A DNA stretch of 64,000 nt from a bacterium (GCA_021813505.1 JAKAKI010000081.1:91234-155233), one strand, 5' to 3'. Counted from the stretch's first letter, positions 7,693 to 18,783 are shown. Notes: generated by a model not told the origin, from the letters alone. Numbers and translations are program-made.

Positions 7693-9830
7693 ACGCTGCG
7701 GCCACCGGACAACCACTGACTGAACGGTCCAGGCGCACCGAGCGTTCGACGGGCCGGATTCTTATTGTGGACGATGAGCCACGGATGACCGCATCGCTGC
7801 GCGCGCTGTTGTCCGAAGAAGGGCACCAGACAGAAGGCGCGCTGTCCGGCGAAGAGGCGATCAAGCGGATGCAGAGGACCGCCTACGACGTGCTGGTGGT
7901 TGATGTGCGCATGCCGGGTGTGGACGGGATGGATGTGCTGCGCGCGGCGCGGGCGCAGAATCCCGACCGGCCGGTGATCATGATGACGGCGTACGCGTCG
8001 CTGGAATCGGCCGTGAGCGCGATCAACGAGGGTGCCTACGACTATCTCGTCAAACCGATCGATCTGACCGAGATGAGGCTGACGGTACGGCGGGCGGTCG
8101 AGAAGCACCGTCTCAATCTGGCGCGGACCTCGCTGACCGAGGAACTGCAGGAGAAGAACCGGACATTGTCGCGGCGCGTGGTGGAACTCAATGCGCTTCA
8201 CGAGGTCGGCGCGGCACTGTCGACGACCGGCGAGCTGGACCGTCTGTTGAAGTCGATTCTGAATCAGGCGATGGGTGTGATCGGGACCAATTATGGTTCA
8301 ATCATGCTGCTCAATCCGGAGCGGGAGACGCTCTCGGTGGTGGCGTCGAGCGAGTCCGACGTCGACCGGTTTGACCACGTCGAGGTGGCTGTTGGCGATT
8401 CGATCGCCGGCCATGTGACATCCACCGGCGATCCGATGATGATCGAAGACGTGGAAAGCGATCCCCGTTTCCGGCGCCGCAACCGGCCGCAATTCGAGAC
8501 GAAATCACTGATCTGCGCACCACTGCGGACCCCGAATTCGATTCTGGGAGTGATCAACCTTTCGGACAAATGCGATCATCTTCCTTTCACGCGTGAGGAT
8601 TTGCGCCTGCTGGTGACGCTGGCGGCGCAGGCCGCGATGGCGATTGAAGACGCGCGTCATTTCCAGCAGGTACGCCGGCAACTGGACGAAGTGACGGCGT
8701 TGCACGAGCTCGCCAACCGCCTGGCGGAGGTCGAACGCACCGATCAGATGGTCGATGCGGTGTTCGACACGCTGGCACGTTTGACCAGTGGCGACAAAGT
8801 CCAATGGTGGGAGTGGCAGACTGACCGGGAGGGGATTGCCCTCGCCGCCTGTCGCGCGGGAACAGAGGGGAAGACACAGGTACAGCCGTTGTTTGCGGCC
8901 ATTACGCAGGCGGAGTTGATGGATGACGCCTGCTGTGGGCAGACCGTGCTGAACCAGTTGCGCACGTCGGAGCCGCGTTGCTCTGTGGAGACCGTGCTAA
9001 CAGTTCCGGTTCGGTCCTCAGAGCACCCGTTGGGCGTGTTTGTTGTGGGCCGTTGCCGGAAGTCTACGTTCTCCGACCATGAGCGCCATCTGGTCGGTTT
9101 AGCCTGTTCACAGGCCGAGCGGATATTCGAACGGCAGCGTGCACTGCTCAACGCGACGCGACTGGTGACGATGGGGAAGATGATCTCGGAGATTTCGCAC
9201 GACTTGCGCAAACCGCTGACGAATATCCGGGGGAGCCTGCAGGTATTGCGCGGCAAATCGGGATTGAGCGCGGAGACCGGCGGGATTCTCGAGTCGGCCG
9301 ATCACGAGATTGTCCGACTGGCAACGCTCGTGACCGAGCTGGTGGATTTCGCCAATCCGAAGCGGTACCGAACAGAGCGGCGCGACCTGGGGCCGATCTT
9401 GCGCCGGGCAGTGAGTCTGATCAACCGCGCGGCCACCAAACATGGGGTGACAGTGACGGTCGATTTCCCCGAACGGCTGCCGTCGATCTTTTGCGATGAG
9501 AATCAAATTATCGAGGCGATGCTCAATGTCCTGTCCAACGCGATCGATGCGATGGGCAAGGGTGGTAGCCTCACGGTCGGGGCCTCGGTCGATTCGGCCG
9601 GCGCCGATGGCGGGCAAAAGCTGGTCATCTCGATCCGTGACACCGGGCAGGGCATGCAAAAGAGTGAACTGAACCGGATATTCGAACGCTACTACACCAC
9701 GAAGGCATCGGGCACCGGGCTGGGCCTGGCCATTGTCCAACGGATTGTCCGGGCGCACGCCGGAGAAGTTCGGGCGGACAGCACGCCGGGGAAGGGCACG
9801 ACGTTCTACCTGGAACTGCCGGTACGATGA
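7689..9830 (+). CDS. receiver-GAF-GAF hybrid histidine kinase
   Basis: A 713-residue soluble signalling protein. Receiver domain at about 22-140 with acidic pocket VDDE, phospho-acceptor D72 in VVDVRMP and the conserved Lys in VKPID near 121. Two GAF-like domains lie at ~165-320 and ~330-485. HisKA has EISHDLRKPL with H504, and the HATPase has NVLSNAIDAMG and GTGLGLAIV. The N-terminal receiver suggests it takes phosphate from, or is tuned by, the kinase encoded just upstream. It sits between that kinase and a sigma-54 activator, so a relay kinase, hybrid kinase, NtrC-type regulator is plausible. The input signal is not evident. Confidence 0.85.
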   Translation: MNAAATGQPLTERSRRTERSTGRILIVDDEPRMTASLRALLSEEGHQTEGALSGEEAIKRMQRTAYDVLVVDVRMPGVDGMDVLRAARAQNPDRPVIMMTAYASLESAVSAINEGAYDYLVKPIDLTEMRLTVRRAVEKHRLNLARTSLTEELQEKNRTLSRRVVELNALHEVGAALSTTGELDRLLKSILNQAMGVIGTNYGSIMLLNPERETLSVVASSESDVDRFDHVEVAVGDSIAGHVTSTGDPMMIEDVESDPRFRRRNRPQFETKSLICAPLRTPNSILGVINLSDKCDHLPFTREDLRLLVTLAAQAAMAIEDARHFQQVRRQLDEVTALHELANRLAEVERTDQMVDAVFDTLARLTSGDKVQWWEWQTDREGIALAACRAGTEGKTQVQPLFAAITQAELMDDACCGQTVLNQLRTSEPRCSVETVLTVPVRSSEHPLGVFVVGRCRKSTFSDHERHLVGLACSQAERIFERQRALLNATRLVTMGKMISEISHDLRKPLTNIRGSLQVLRGKSGLSAETGGILESADHEIVRLATLVTELVDFANPKRYRTERRDLGPILRRAVSLINRAATKHGVTVTVDFPERLPSIFCDENQIIEAMLNVLSNAIDAMGKGGSLTVGASVDSAGADGGQKLVISIRDTGQGMQKSELNRIFERYYTTKASGTGLGLAIVQRIVRAHAGEVRADSTPGKGTTFYLELPVR

Positions 9831-9924
9831 CCTGCACCGATCCACAAGTATGCCGCAATTTGCAGGTTTTGGCTTAAGTCTTTCACAGGATGACCGATAG
9901 CGCAATTAGGGAGACTTTTCGATC

Positions 9925-11352
9925 ATGTCTGGAAGAAACGTTTCAGGTGAGCAGGCCGTGAAGCTGCTGGTCATCGATGATGACCCCAAGGTTCCGTGGA
10001 TCCTTTCCGAGCGGTTGCCGAACCAATACGAGGTGATTTCGGCTTCGGATGGTTATGAGGGAATTCAACTCGCGTCCACCGAGCAGCCTCCGCTCATTCT
10101 GCTGGATATCATGATGCCCGGCATGTCCGGGCTTGAAGTGCTGGAACGGCTCCGGCATGCGCAGACATCGAGCGACATCATCATGCTGTCGGGCCACGGC
10201 GACACCGAAAACGTGGTGAAGTCAATCCAGCTCGGCGCGGCCGAGTTTATCAGCAAGCCGTTTGATCCGGCCGAAGTGGAAATCCACTTGCGCAAGGTTC
10301 TCGAATCGCGCGCACTGCGAGACGAGAACGCGCAGTTGCGCGAATCGTTGAAATCGCGATTTGAGACATTGATTGGCGACTCCGTGGCGATGCAACGGGT
10401 CAAGGGGATTTTGGAGGAGATCGCCGACAGCGACTTGACCGTCTTGATCCGGGGCGAGAGCGGCACCGGCAAGGAAGTCGTGGCGCGCCTGCTCCACGCC
10501 GGATCGGCGCGGGCGAAAGAGGCATTCACCAAGGTGAATTGCGCCGCCATTCCACGGGAATTGCTCGAAGCCGAGTTGTTCGGCTACGAACGAGGGGCGT
10601 TTACCGGCGCGAACAAGATGAAGCCGGGACGGTTCGAGGCGGCAACCAAGGGTACGATCTTCCTCGACGAAATCGGCGAGATGCCGCTGGAATTGCAGTC
10701 GAAGCTCCTTCAGGTCTTGGAGCAGCAGGAATTCGTCCGTGTCGGCGGGTTGCAGACGATCAAAGTCGACGTGCGGATCGTTTGTGCCACCAACCGCGAT
10801 CTCGAAGTGGCGATTGCCGAGCGGCAGATGCGCGACGATCTTTACTACCGACTGAATGAGATTACTGTTACGCTGCCCTCCCTGCGAGAGCGGACGGAGG
10901 ATATCCCGCTGCTGGTCTCCCACTTCATCCAGAAATATAATGCCGCCTACTCGAAGTCATTCGCCGGTCTGAGCGCGGAGACGATGCAAAAACTGGTCTC
11001 GTATCCGTGGCCGGGAAATGTGCGGCAGTTGGAAAATCTGGTGAAGCAGATTGTCGTCCGGCAGGACGAAGCGGTCATCGACGAGATCCTGCGGCGTCCG
11101 CAACCGGCCGTTCGCACGGCTGGAGTCCCCGTGAATGTACCGGAGCCAGTGGCAGGCACCACCGAGGGAAACGGCTACTCGCTGAAAGATCGGGTTGGCG
11201 CAGCGGTGGCACGCGAAGAGCGCAATCTGATTGCCGACGTCCTGCGCAAGACCAATTGGAATCGCCGCAAGGCTGCGGATGTGCTGGAGATCAGTTATCG
11301 ATCGCTGCTCTACAAGATCAAAGAATACGGGCTGTCGAAGTCGGAGTTGTAG
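9925..11352 (+). CDS. NtrC-family sigma-54-dependent response regulator
   Basis: A 475-residue transcription activator. Receiver domain 12-130 with D61 in LLDIMMPG and K in SKPFD. The AAA+ domain has Walker A GESGTGKE at 177-184 and GAFTGA at 224-229, the loop that contacts sigma-54. A FIS-type helix-turn-helix lies at the C-terminus ([21 protein letters not shown]). All key motifs are intact. It is 94 nt after the hybrid kinase and ends the operon at a strong terminator. Targets are not evident in the window. Confidence 0.92.
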   Translation: MSGRNVSGEQAVKLLVIDDDPKVPWILSERLPNQYEVISASDGYEGIQLASTEQPPLILLDIMMPGMSGLEVLERLRHAQTSSDIIMLSGHGDTENVVKSIQLGAAEFISKPFDPAEVEIHLRKVLESRALRDENAQLRESLKSRFETLIGDSVAMQRVKGILEEIADSDLTVLIRGESGTGKEVVARLLHAGSARAKEAFTKVNCAAIPRELLEAELFGYERGAFTGANKMKPGRFEAATKGTIFLDEIGEMPLELQSKLLQVLEQQEFVRVGGLQTIKVDVRIVCATNRDLEVAIAERQMRDDLYYRLNEITVTLPSLRERTEDIPLLVSHFIQKYNAAYSKSFAGLSAETMQKLVSYPWPGNVRQLENLVKQIVVRQDEAVIDEILRRPQPAVRTAGVPVNVPEPVAGTTEGNGYSLKDRVGAAVAREERNLIADVLRKTNWNRRKAADVLEISYRSLLYKIKEYGLSKSEL

Positions 11353-11379
11353 GACCGCCGCCCATAGCAAGACATCCCT

Positions 11380-11405
11380 GGCCCCGAGATTCGGGGCCTT
11401 TTTTT
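11380..11405 (+). terminator. Rho-independent terminator of the signalling operon
   Basis: GGCCCCGA, a 3-nt loop, TCGGGGCC and seven T residues, starting 28 nt after the NtrC-type gene. Confidence 0.92.
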
Positions 11406-11450
11406 GTGGACGGGGTGGACGGAGTGGACTTGGTGGACGAGGTGGACACA
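11406..11450. repeat. 9-nt-period intergenic repeat (GTGGACNNN x5)
   Basis: GTGGAC occurs at 11406, 11415, 11424, 11433 and 11442, each followed by three variable bases. It lies between two convergent terminators. A four-unit copy of the same array is at 20343, inside the atp operon. Confidence 0.8.
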
Positions 11451-11457
11451 AAAGAAG

Positions 11458-11481
11458 GAGGCCCTGTGTCAACAGGGCCTC
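11458..11481 (-). terminator. terminator-like hairpin after lepB
   Basis: GAGGCCCTG, loop, CAGGGCCTC, and on the minus strand CTTCTTTTG follows. It lies 25 nt beyond the lepB stop. Confidence 0.7.
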
Positions 11482-11505
11482 GTGAGTTCCTCTGTTCGAC
11501 TCTCG

Positions 11506-12279
11506 TTAGTGGATTACGGTTGCCAGGCGCTTCCAGCGGACGCGGTCGACGAAGTGGGCGACGTTGTAGGCGACGGCTTGCGCCATGCCGACGGGGTCAG
11601 ACCAGGTCCACGGGGGGGCATGTTCGTCGGTGCCCCATGACCAATGAATGACCATGGCTTTGCCCTGGATGAGGTCATAGGGAACGGGACCCCAGAATCG
11701 GGAATCGTAGGAGTTGTCCCGGTTGTCGCCCATCATGAAGAAGCAATTCGAAGGCACCTTGTACGGCCCGTAGTTGTCGCGCTGGCTGCGTGAGGCCGGT
11801 TCAATTTGGTCGGCGGCGGTGTATTTGCCGGTGGGTGGTAGCGGCATGGGATTGCCATCGACAAAGAGCTGCTTGTTCTTGACCTCGACCACCTGGCCGC
11901 CAACGGCCACGCATCGCTTGATGTAATTCACCGAGGGATTGCCGGGGAATTTGAAGATTACAACATCGCCGGGACGGGGGTCACGGACCTTCGGCAGGCG
12001 ATAGTCGATGAGCGGCAGCTTGGAACCGTAGACAAACTTGTTGGCGAGAAGGAAATCGCCGACCAACAGGGTGTCCTCCATCGAGCCGGACGGAATCTTG
12101 TAGGCCTCGACAATTGACGTCTTGATGATGATCGCCAGGATTAAAGCGATACCGAGCGATTTGGTGTACTCCCAGAGGACCTGGGTAACTGGCGTCTTCT
12201 GGGCGGACCGAGCGCCCGTGACGTCCGATGTTGATTGCCGTCTGCTCACTGGTATCATCCTTCCTGACTGGTCAGCCAT
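11506..12279 (-). CDS. lepB: LepB, signal peptidase I
   Basis: A 257-residue inner-membrane serine protease that removes signal peptides from exported proteins. One transmembrane helix lies at about 42-56. The catalytic Ser is S66 in IPSGSMEDT and the general-base Lys K121 in YIKR; box E GDNRDNSYDSRFWG lies near the C-terminus. The ATG at 12279 is preferred because GAGG precedes it at good spacing; a GTG two codons upstream is also open. It is the last gene of the minus-strand block, 130 nt after rseP. Confidence 0.95.
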   Translation of the reverse strand: MADQSGRMIPVSRRQSTSDVTGARSAQKTPVTQVLWEYTKSLGIALILAIIIKTSIVEAYKIPSGSMEDTLLVGDFLLANKFVYGSKLPLIDYRLPKVRDPRPGDVVIFKFPGNPSVNYIKRCVAVGGQVVEVKNKQLFVDGNPMPLPPTGKYTAADQIEPASRSQRDNYGPYKVPSNCFFMMGDNRDNSYDSRFWGPVPYDLIQGKAMVIHWSWGTDEHAPPWTWSDPVGMAQAVAYNVAHFVDRVRWKRLATVIH

Positions 12280-12409
12280 GGTCACCTCAAGTCCGTATAC
12301 GTGGGCCGGTCGCCAAACGATTCAGCGAATTTGCGGGCGGGCGTATGCAATACGCCCCTCCCGGACAATCCGGACATTCTCGTCTGGGGTGTTGATCAGC
12401 GCGCATGCA

Positions 12410-13474
12410 TTATCCCGAAATGAAGCGAGCAATGTCATGGTAGGTGACCGTGACGATCAGGAGCACCAAAAGGAGCATCCCGACCTGTTGGGCAACGGCG
12501 CGCTGCTTCATCGACAGGGGTCTCCCCCGCAACTTCTCGATCAACAGAAAGACCAGGTGGCCGCCATCCAGAATGGGGACCGGCAGGATGTTCAGGAGGG
12601 CCAGGTTGAGCGAGAGAACGGCCATGAAGTTCATGAGCACTGCCCAGCCTTCGCGGGCGACCTTGCCGGCGATTTGCGCGATCCCGACCGGACCTGAGAC
12701 GTTTTTGATCGAAACGCTCCCGCTGACCAGCCCCCACAGGAATTTGAGCATCTCGCCGCAGAACTCGAAGGTTTGGCTGATCCCGCCACTGACCGCAGCG
12801 GTGAAGCCCACGTTTTCGGTCACATAGCCCATGCCGATGCCGATCACACCGACCACCGTGTCGCCGCCGTCGGTCTTCTTGGCTGTGTCGATGCGGGTGC
12901 GGACACGGGCGGAGTAGAGATCGCCGTCGTGTTTCCAGAGAACCTCGACGGTGTCGCCTGGACGGGAGTGGATCAGCTTGGCCATGGAGTCGAAATCGGA
13001 AACCCGGTTATGGTCGACGGCCTGGATGATATCACCTGTCTTGATTCCGATCTTGTCGGCAGGTCCGTCGGCGACGACGGGGCCGACGACGACTTGTGTC
13101 TTTTCAATCGTGTCACGGCCATGCAGCCAGAGCACCGCGATGAAGATTAATGCCGCGGCTACGAAATTCATGAGGGGACCGGCCAGGATTACCAGAGTAC
13201 GGGTGCCCACCGATTTGGACATGAACTCGCGCGGGTCACCGGTCGAGGGCTCGTCCGGGTTCTCCCCGACCATCTTGACGTAACCGCCGAGGGGTACCCA
13301 GGAGATGCAGTAGTCGGTTTCGCCGATCTGTTTACCGATCATCTTGGGAGGGAAACCCAGCGAAAACCGTTCGACCTTGATCCCCGCCCACTTGGCCACA
13401 ACAAAGTGACCCAGCTCGTGAATGAAGATCAGAACACCTAAAACGAAGACTGTTGCCCAGATCGTGGTTGTCAC
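12410..13474 (-). CDS. rseP: RseP-type site-2 (intramembrane zinc) protease
   Basis: A 354-residue membrane metalloprotease that cuts membrane-bound regulators such as anti-sigma factors. The zinc site HELGH sits in the first helix (H19, E20, H23). One PDZ domain lies at about 110-190 (GPVVADGPADKIGIKTGD). The second motif NILPVPILDGG lies near residue 300. Most proteobacterial RseP have two PDZ domains and ~450 residues; this one has a single PDZ and is short, as in many other phyla. The gene follows dxr, the usual neighbour. Confidence 0.94.
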   Translation of the reverse strand: MTTTIWATVFVLGVLIFIHELGHFVVAKWAGIKVERFSLGFPPKMIGKQIGETDYCISWVPLGGYVKMVGENPDEPSTGDPREFMSKSVGTRTLVILAGPLMNFVAAALIFIAVLWLHGRDTIEKTQVVVGPVVADGPADKIGIKTGDIIQAVDHNRVSDFDSMAKLIHSRPGDTVEVLWKHDGDLYSARVRTRIDTAKKTDGGDTVVGVIGIGMGYVTENVGFTAAVSGGISQTFEFCGEMLKFLWGLVSGSVSIKNVSGPVGIAQIAGKVAREGWAVLMNFMAVLSLNLALLNILPVPILDGGHLVFLLIEKLRGRPLSMKQRAVAQQVGMLLLVLLIVTVTYHDIARFISG

Positions 13475-13511
13475 ATCCGACTCGCTTTCATCTGCTCTCT
13501 ATATCGCCAAC

Positions 13512-14711
13512 CTATCGGGTTGATGCAACAGCCTTTGCAGGGGTTCCCGGCAGGTGGCCGGTTACGTAATCGCGTGCCCATCGGTCGGCGGCCACGATAT
13601 CGTCGAAACACGGATCGGAGACGGGCTTGTGGGCCGTGAGGGTCTCCCCTATCTGATCCACGATTCCGGTGAACGGCAGGTGGCCATCCAGAAAAGCGGC
13701 CACGGCGATTTCATCGGCGGCATTGAGGACGGCGCAGGCCGTTGGCCCCATAGCCAGCGCACGCCGGGCCAGGTCTAAGGCAGGATAGCGGGCCAGATCG
13801 GGAGGGGTGAACTCCAGGGTGTTTGCTTTGGTCATATCCAGCGTTTGCGGACCTGTCACACCCTCCGGGCGTTCGGGGGCCAGCAGCGCATAGGCGATCG
13901 GCAAAGTCATGTCGGGAGAGCCGAGCTGGGCGATCACGGAGCCGTCCTGGTATTCCACCATCGAGTGCACCACAGACTGAGGATGGATGACGACGTCGAT
14001 TTGGTCCGGAGTCAGGTCGAACAGCCAGGTGGCTTCGATGATTTCGAATGCCTTATTCATCATTGTCGCCGAGTCGATCGTGATCCGTGGGCCCATCCGC
14101 CATGTTGGGTGATTGAGCGCTTCGGCCGGCGTGATGGCTGCGAACGTCTCCAGCGGCCGATTGCGAAATGGTCCTCCTGAGGCGGTCAGGATGATCTTCC
14201 GTACTTCCTCATGCGCTCCTGCCCGTAAACACTGCCAGACGGCCGAGTGTTCCGAATCAATTGGGGCGATGGTAACCCCCCGCTGCCGGGCACGGGGCAT
14301 GACAACGGCGCCGGCGGCAACGAGCGTCTCTTTGTTGGCGAGGGCGATGTTCTTGCCGGCGTCGATGGCCGCCAAAGTGGGCGCGGCACCGGCAAAGCCG
14401 ACTACGGCGACAACGAGGGTCTGGATTGAGGGCCAGGCGGCCATTTCGCAGAGGCTGTCGGGGTCGACGAAGATTCGCCCGTAGTAATCTCCAAGCTGGG
14501 CCCGCAGAGCATCCCCCTGAGAGGAATCAATCAGGGCGACGACTTCGGGACGGTACTTGCGGACTTGGGCCGCGAGTAGATCGACATTGCGGGAAGCCGC
14601 GAGAGCGGTGACACGGAACCGGCCGGGGAAGCGGTCGACCACACGGAGGGTGTTCTGGCCAATGGAGCCAGTGCTTCCAAGAATGCCGATGTTAAGCGGA
14701 ACTGGAATCAT
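13512..14711 (-). CDS. dxr: Dxr, 1-deoxy-D-xylulose 5-phosphate reductoisomerase
   Basis: A 399-residue enzyme that converts deoxyxylulose phosphate to methylerythritol phosphate with NADPH, the committed step of the MEP isoprenoid pathway. Seen: NADPH-binding GSTGSIGQNT near residue 11, the active-site segment ASGGPFRN, and metal/substrate residues in TIDSATMMNKAFEIIEA. Length is normal. Its start codon lies inside a 9-nt repeat (14710-14733), and no Shine-Dalgarno is visible. It is 38 nt upstream of rseP. Confidence 0.95.
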   Translation of the reverse strand: MIPVPLNIGILGSTGSIGQNTLRVVDRFPGRFRVTALAASRNVDLLAAQVRKYRPEVVALIDSSQGDALRAQLGDYYGRIFVDPDSLCEMAAWPSIQTLVVAVVGFAGAAPTLAAIDAGKNIALANKETLVAAGAVVMPRARQRGVTIAPIDSEHSAVWQCLRAGAHEEVRKIILTASGGPFRNRPLETFAAITPAEALNHPTWRMGPRITIDSATMMNKAFEIIEATWLFDLTPDQIDVVIHPQSVVHSMVEYQDGSVIAQLGSPDMTLPIAYALLAPERPEGVTGPQTLDMTKANTLEFTPPDLARYPALDLARRALAMGPTACAVLNAADEIAVAAFLDGHLPFTGIVDQIGETLTAHKPVSDPCFDDIVAADRWARDYVTGHLPGTPAKAVASTR

Positions 14712-14733
14712 GGGACCGATGGGACCTATTGCA
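14710..14733. repeat. 9-nt-period repeat overlapping the dxr start
   Basis: ATGGGACCG, ATGGGACCT and ATTGCACAG follow each other with a 9-nt period on the plus strand. The dxr start codon (complement of 14709-14711) overlaps the first unit, so the repeat occupies the place where a ribosome-binding site would be. Confidence 0.6.
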
Positions 14734-14741
14734 CAGACGGA

Positions 14742-14770
14742 GGGCGTTCCGGCCTGTGGCCAGAACGCCC
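14742..14770 (-). terminator. hairpin after the cyclophilin gene
   Basis: GGGCGTTC pairs with GAACGCCC, with an inner GGCC/GGCC stem. It lies 25 nt past the cyclophilin stop on the minus strand. No T-run follows, so it may be an attenuator or 3'-end stabiliser rather than a full terminator. Confidence 0.45.
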
Positions 14771-14794
14771 CCTGGAGAATACCCGTACGATCAA

Positions 14795-15694
14795 TTAGTT
14801 CGTCTTCTCAGTTTTCTCGACGGTAACCTTGGTCATCTTGACCGGCTCCGCAGGACGCTCGCCGTTGCACTTGACCTTTTCGATCTTGTGGACGACGTCC
14901 AGGCCCTCAATGACTTTGCCGAAGACCGTGTACTTGTTGTCCAGCGAGGCCAGGCGTCCAAGGCAGATAAAGAACTGCGAACCGGCCGAATTGGGATCGG
15001 CCGACCGCGCCATCGACAGCACGCCGTCTTCATGCAGCTTGTTGTTGAACTCAGCGGGGACATTGTATCCAGGGCCACCGGTGCCGTTGCCGAGCGGATC
15101 GCCGCCCTGGATCACAAATCCGGGGACAATGCGGTGGAACTGAAGGGAATCATAGAATCCCTTGTTGGTCAGATACACAAAGCTCTGGCAATGCTTGGGA
15201 GCAACGTCGGGCCACAGTTCGAGCACGATCTTCCCCATGGTCGTTTCCATGACGACCTTCGGCTTTTCGCCTTTGGCAAACGTGACGCTCTTATACGGAG
15301 CTTTGGGATCGACGGCCTCGGTCACTGCCTTACTCCCTTCCTTGGCTTTCGTGGCGGCCTTGGCCTCGGTTTCCTGAGTTGTGGCCTTGGGCTTTGGCTG
15401 AGCTTTCTTGCCGGTGTCAGCGGGTGCAGTCTGAGTGGCCTTGGCTTTCGTGGTGTCCGGCGTCGACGGCGGTGTCACATGCTTGCCGGTGTCCGCGTGT
15501 GTCGCTGCGGGAACCACGGCTTTGGGCTTGGTCGTGTCCGGCGCAGGCGGAGTCACTTTCTTGGCAGTATCCTGCGCTGCGGTCGCGGGAGCCTTGGTCG
15601 AATCTTGTGCGACAGCACTGGTGGCAACCGCAAGACTGAACGCACCGGTGATGGTGAGTGTCAGTAAGGCTGCCCGTACGGTTAGTTTTCGCAT
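14795..15694 (-). CDS. exported cyclophilin-type peptidyl-prolyl isomerase with Thr/Lys/Pro-rich linker
   Basis: A 299-residue protein with three parts. A signal peptide (residues 1-~29, ending SAVAQD) sends it to the periplasm. A low-complexity linker (~30-130) repeats PDTTK- and DTGK-like units rich in Ala, Thr, Lys and Pro. A cyclophilin domain (~135-295) has FHRIVPGFVIQGGDP, SAGSQFFICL and TVFGKVIEG. It should assist folding of exported proteins. The ATG at 15694 is chosen because AAGGAGGAAG precedes it and the signal peptide begins there. It sits between atpC and dxr on the same strand. Confidence 0.9.
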   Translation of the reverse strand: MRKLTVRAALLTLTITGAFSLAVATSAVAQDSTKAPATAAQDTAKKVTPPAPDTTKPKAVVPAATHADTGKHVTPPSTPDTTKAKATQTAPADTGKKAQPKPKATTQETEAKAATKAKEGSKAVTEAVDPKAPYKSVTFAKGEKPKVVMETTMGKIVLELWPDVAPKHCQSFVYLTNKGFYDSLQFHRIVPGFVIQGGDPLGNGTGGPGYNVPAEFNNKLHEDGVLSMARSADPNSAGSQFFICLGRLASLDNKYTVFGKVIEGLDVVHKIEKVKCNGERPAEPVKMTKVTVEKTEKTN

Positions 15695-15821
15695 TGAACT
15701 TCCTCCTTGGAAAACCATTTTAGTTTCAAGCGGCACAATAAGTTCCTGAATAATCCTCAAGGCAAGACAATTCGGCCAAGCTAATATCTTGTAGGGCAAT
15801 CACTTGCTGTTCGCTGTGGGC

Positions 15822-16241
15822 CTAATGCCCTGAGACCAAGATTTCGTCAGCGATGCGGATGCGATTTTGGGCACGACGGAACGCGGCGGTGGCGCGGTCG
15901 ACGTCGAGGCCTTCGGGACGATCACGCAGCCGCTTGTCGGCACGATCGAGGGCGGTAACGGCGCGGGCCCTGTCGATCTTGGTGGCGTGCTCGGCAGCAT
16001 CGGCGAGGATGGTGGCGCGATTGTGAGCGACTTCGAGGAAACCACCCGACACCGCCAGCAACAGTTCCGTGCCGCCGGGAAGGTGGATCGTGATCTTACC
16101 CGGTTGCAATGGGGTGATCAGCGCAGCATGATTGGCCATGACCCCGAGATATCCCTGGGCGCCGGGGACAATGATCGACTCGACCATCTCTTCAAGGATG
16201 GTCTCCTCGGGGGTCGCGATGGAGAGCTGGTAGGTTGCCAT
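15822..16241 (-). CDS. atpC: ATP synthase F1 epsilon subunit
   Basis: A 139-residue subunit of the central stalk that couples rotation to catalysis and can inhibit ATP hydrolysis. The N-terminal beta sandwich is clear (TPEETILEEMVESIIVPGAQGYLGVMANHA), followed by a helical hairpin rich in Arg and Asp (RAVTALDRADKRLRDRPEG). It is the last gene of the atp operon, 39 nt after atpD. Confidence 0.95.
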   Translation of the reverse strand: MATYQLSIATPEETILEEMVESIIVPGAQGYLGVMANHAALITPLQPGKITIHLPGGTELLLAVSGGFLEVAHNRATILADAAEHATKIDRARAVTALDRADKRLRDRPEGLDVDRATAAFRRAQNRIRIADEILVSGH

Positions 16242-16280
16242 AAAATGCTAAAGGGCCATCGACACGCTAGGCTGTGCCGT

Positions 16281-17717
<1,437 letters not shown>

Positions 17718-17754
17718 TCAACAGTCAGACAGAAATCTCAGTTGTTCGCGCGCA

Positions 17755-17882
17755 AGGGGCTGGAAGCCCCTTGTCCGCCGATTCAGAGTTGAGCGGTTGA
17801 GGGAGGGCGAGGCTCCTGCCGAGCCTGCGTCCCGCGCGGAAACCTGGCTCGGCGGGAGCCTCGCCCTCCCTCGGGCAATCCT
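17755..17882. repeat. palindromic intergenic element inside the atp operon
   Basis: Between atpG and atpD lie a hairpin CAAGGGGCTGGAAGCCCCTTG (17754-17774) and a longer inverted pair, GAGGGAGGGCGAGGCTCC near 17801 and GGAGCCTCGCCCTCCCTC near 17857. The transcript could form a strong stem-loop between the two coding regions. Confidence 0.75.
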
Positions 17883-17916
17883 GTGCTATGATCAATACAC
17901 GTTTCATAGATCGGTT

Positions 17917-18783
17917 CTACTTCAACGCCTCGGCACCGCCGACGATATCGAGGAGTTCCTTGGTGATCGCGGATTGGCGTGCCTTGTTGAATTGCAGGGT
18001 GAGCACGTCGATCATCTCCCCTGCCGATTTGGTGGCACCACCCATGGCGATCATCCGGGCAGCGTGTTCGGCCGCGAACGATTCGGCAATGGCGGTTTGC
18101 ATCCGGGTGGTCACATAGCGCGGCATCAGATCGGCGAAGATCGCGGCCGGATCCGGCTCAAAGATATAGTCGGCGCGGTGGCTGCTGCTTTCCTGAACCG
18201 ACTCGATCGGCAGGAAGCGGCTGAGGGTGATCTCGTACCGGGATGTTGTGATGAATTTTGCGTACAGGATATGAATCGCATCGGTCTCGCCTGAGACGAA
18301 TCGTACGGCGAGTTCGGCCGCGATGCGGCGGACGCGAGTGAAGTCCATGTTGCCGCCGAAATCCTGGTGCCTGCCGACGACAGGAATCGGGCGTTTCTTG
18401 AACCAGTCGACGCCGCGCTTGCCGATGCAGACGAGTTCGGCATTCGCGGGAGTGTAGTCCTTCAGAAACAGCGTCGCGCGACGAATCAGATTGGCGTTGA
18501 ACGATCCGCACAGGCCACGATCGGATGTGACCAGCACGAGCGTCGTCTTGCGCACGGGACGCTGTTCGAAGTATGGATGCGGCACCGAACCGCCGGCCTG
18601 GGCAATCGCGCTCGACAGATTGGAGAGGATCAGTTCCATCTTGGTGGCATAGGGACGCGACCGTTCCGCGCGCATCTGCGCCTTGCGCAGTTTGGCGGCG
18701 GAGACCATCTCCATGGCCTTTGTGATCTGCTGGGTCGAGCGGACCGAGCGGATCCGGCGTTTGATGTCACGCAACGATGGCAT
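17917..18783 (-). CDS. atpG: ATP synthase F1 gamma subunit
   Basis: The 288-residue central rotor shaft. The N-terminal helix RDIKRRIRSVRSTQQITKA and the C-terminal helix KARQSAITKELLDIVGGAEA are the conserved coiled-coil ends. The middle has the conserved TSDRGLCGSFN. Length is normal. It starts 26 nt after atpA. Confidence 0.96.
   Translation of the reverse strand: MPSLRDIKRRIRSVRSTQQITKAMEMVSAAKLRKAQMRAERSRPYATKMELILSNLSSAIAQAGGSVPHPYFEQRPVRKTTLVLVTSDRGLCGSFNANLIRRATLFLKDYTPANAELVCIGKRGVDWFKKRPIPVVGRHQDFGGNMDFTRVRRIAAELAVRFVSGETDAIHILYAKFITTSRYEITLSRFLPIESVQESSSHRADYIFEPDPAAIFADLMPRYVTTRMQTAIAESFAAEHAARMIAMGGATKSAGEMIDVLTLQFNKARQSAITKELLDIVGGAEALK

Noticed and set aside
11406..11450. CRISPR array
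   Set aside because: Units are 9 nt with no spacers of 25-40 nt, and no cas genes are present.
14729..15667. 312-codon open frame on the plus strand
   Set aside because: It is antisense to the cyclophilin gene, whose signal peptide, linker and catalytic motifs are clear. GC-rich codon bias keeps the opposite frame open.
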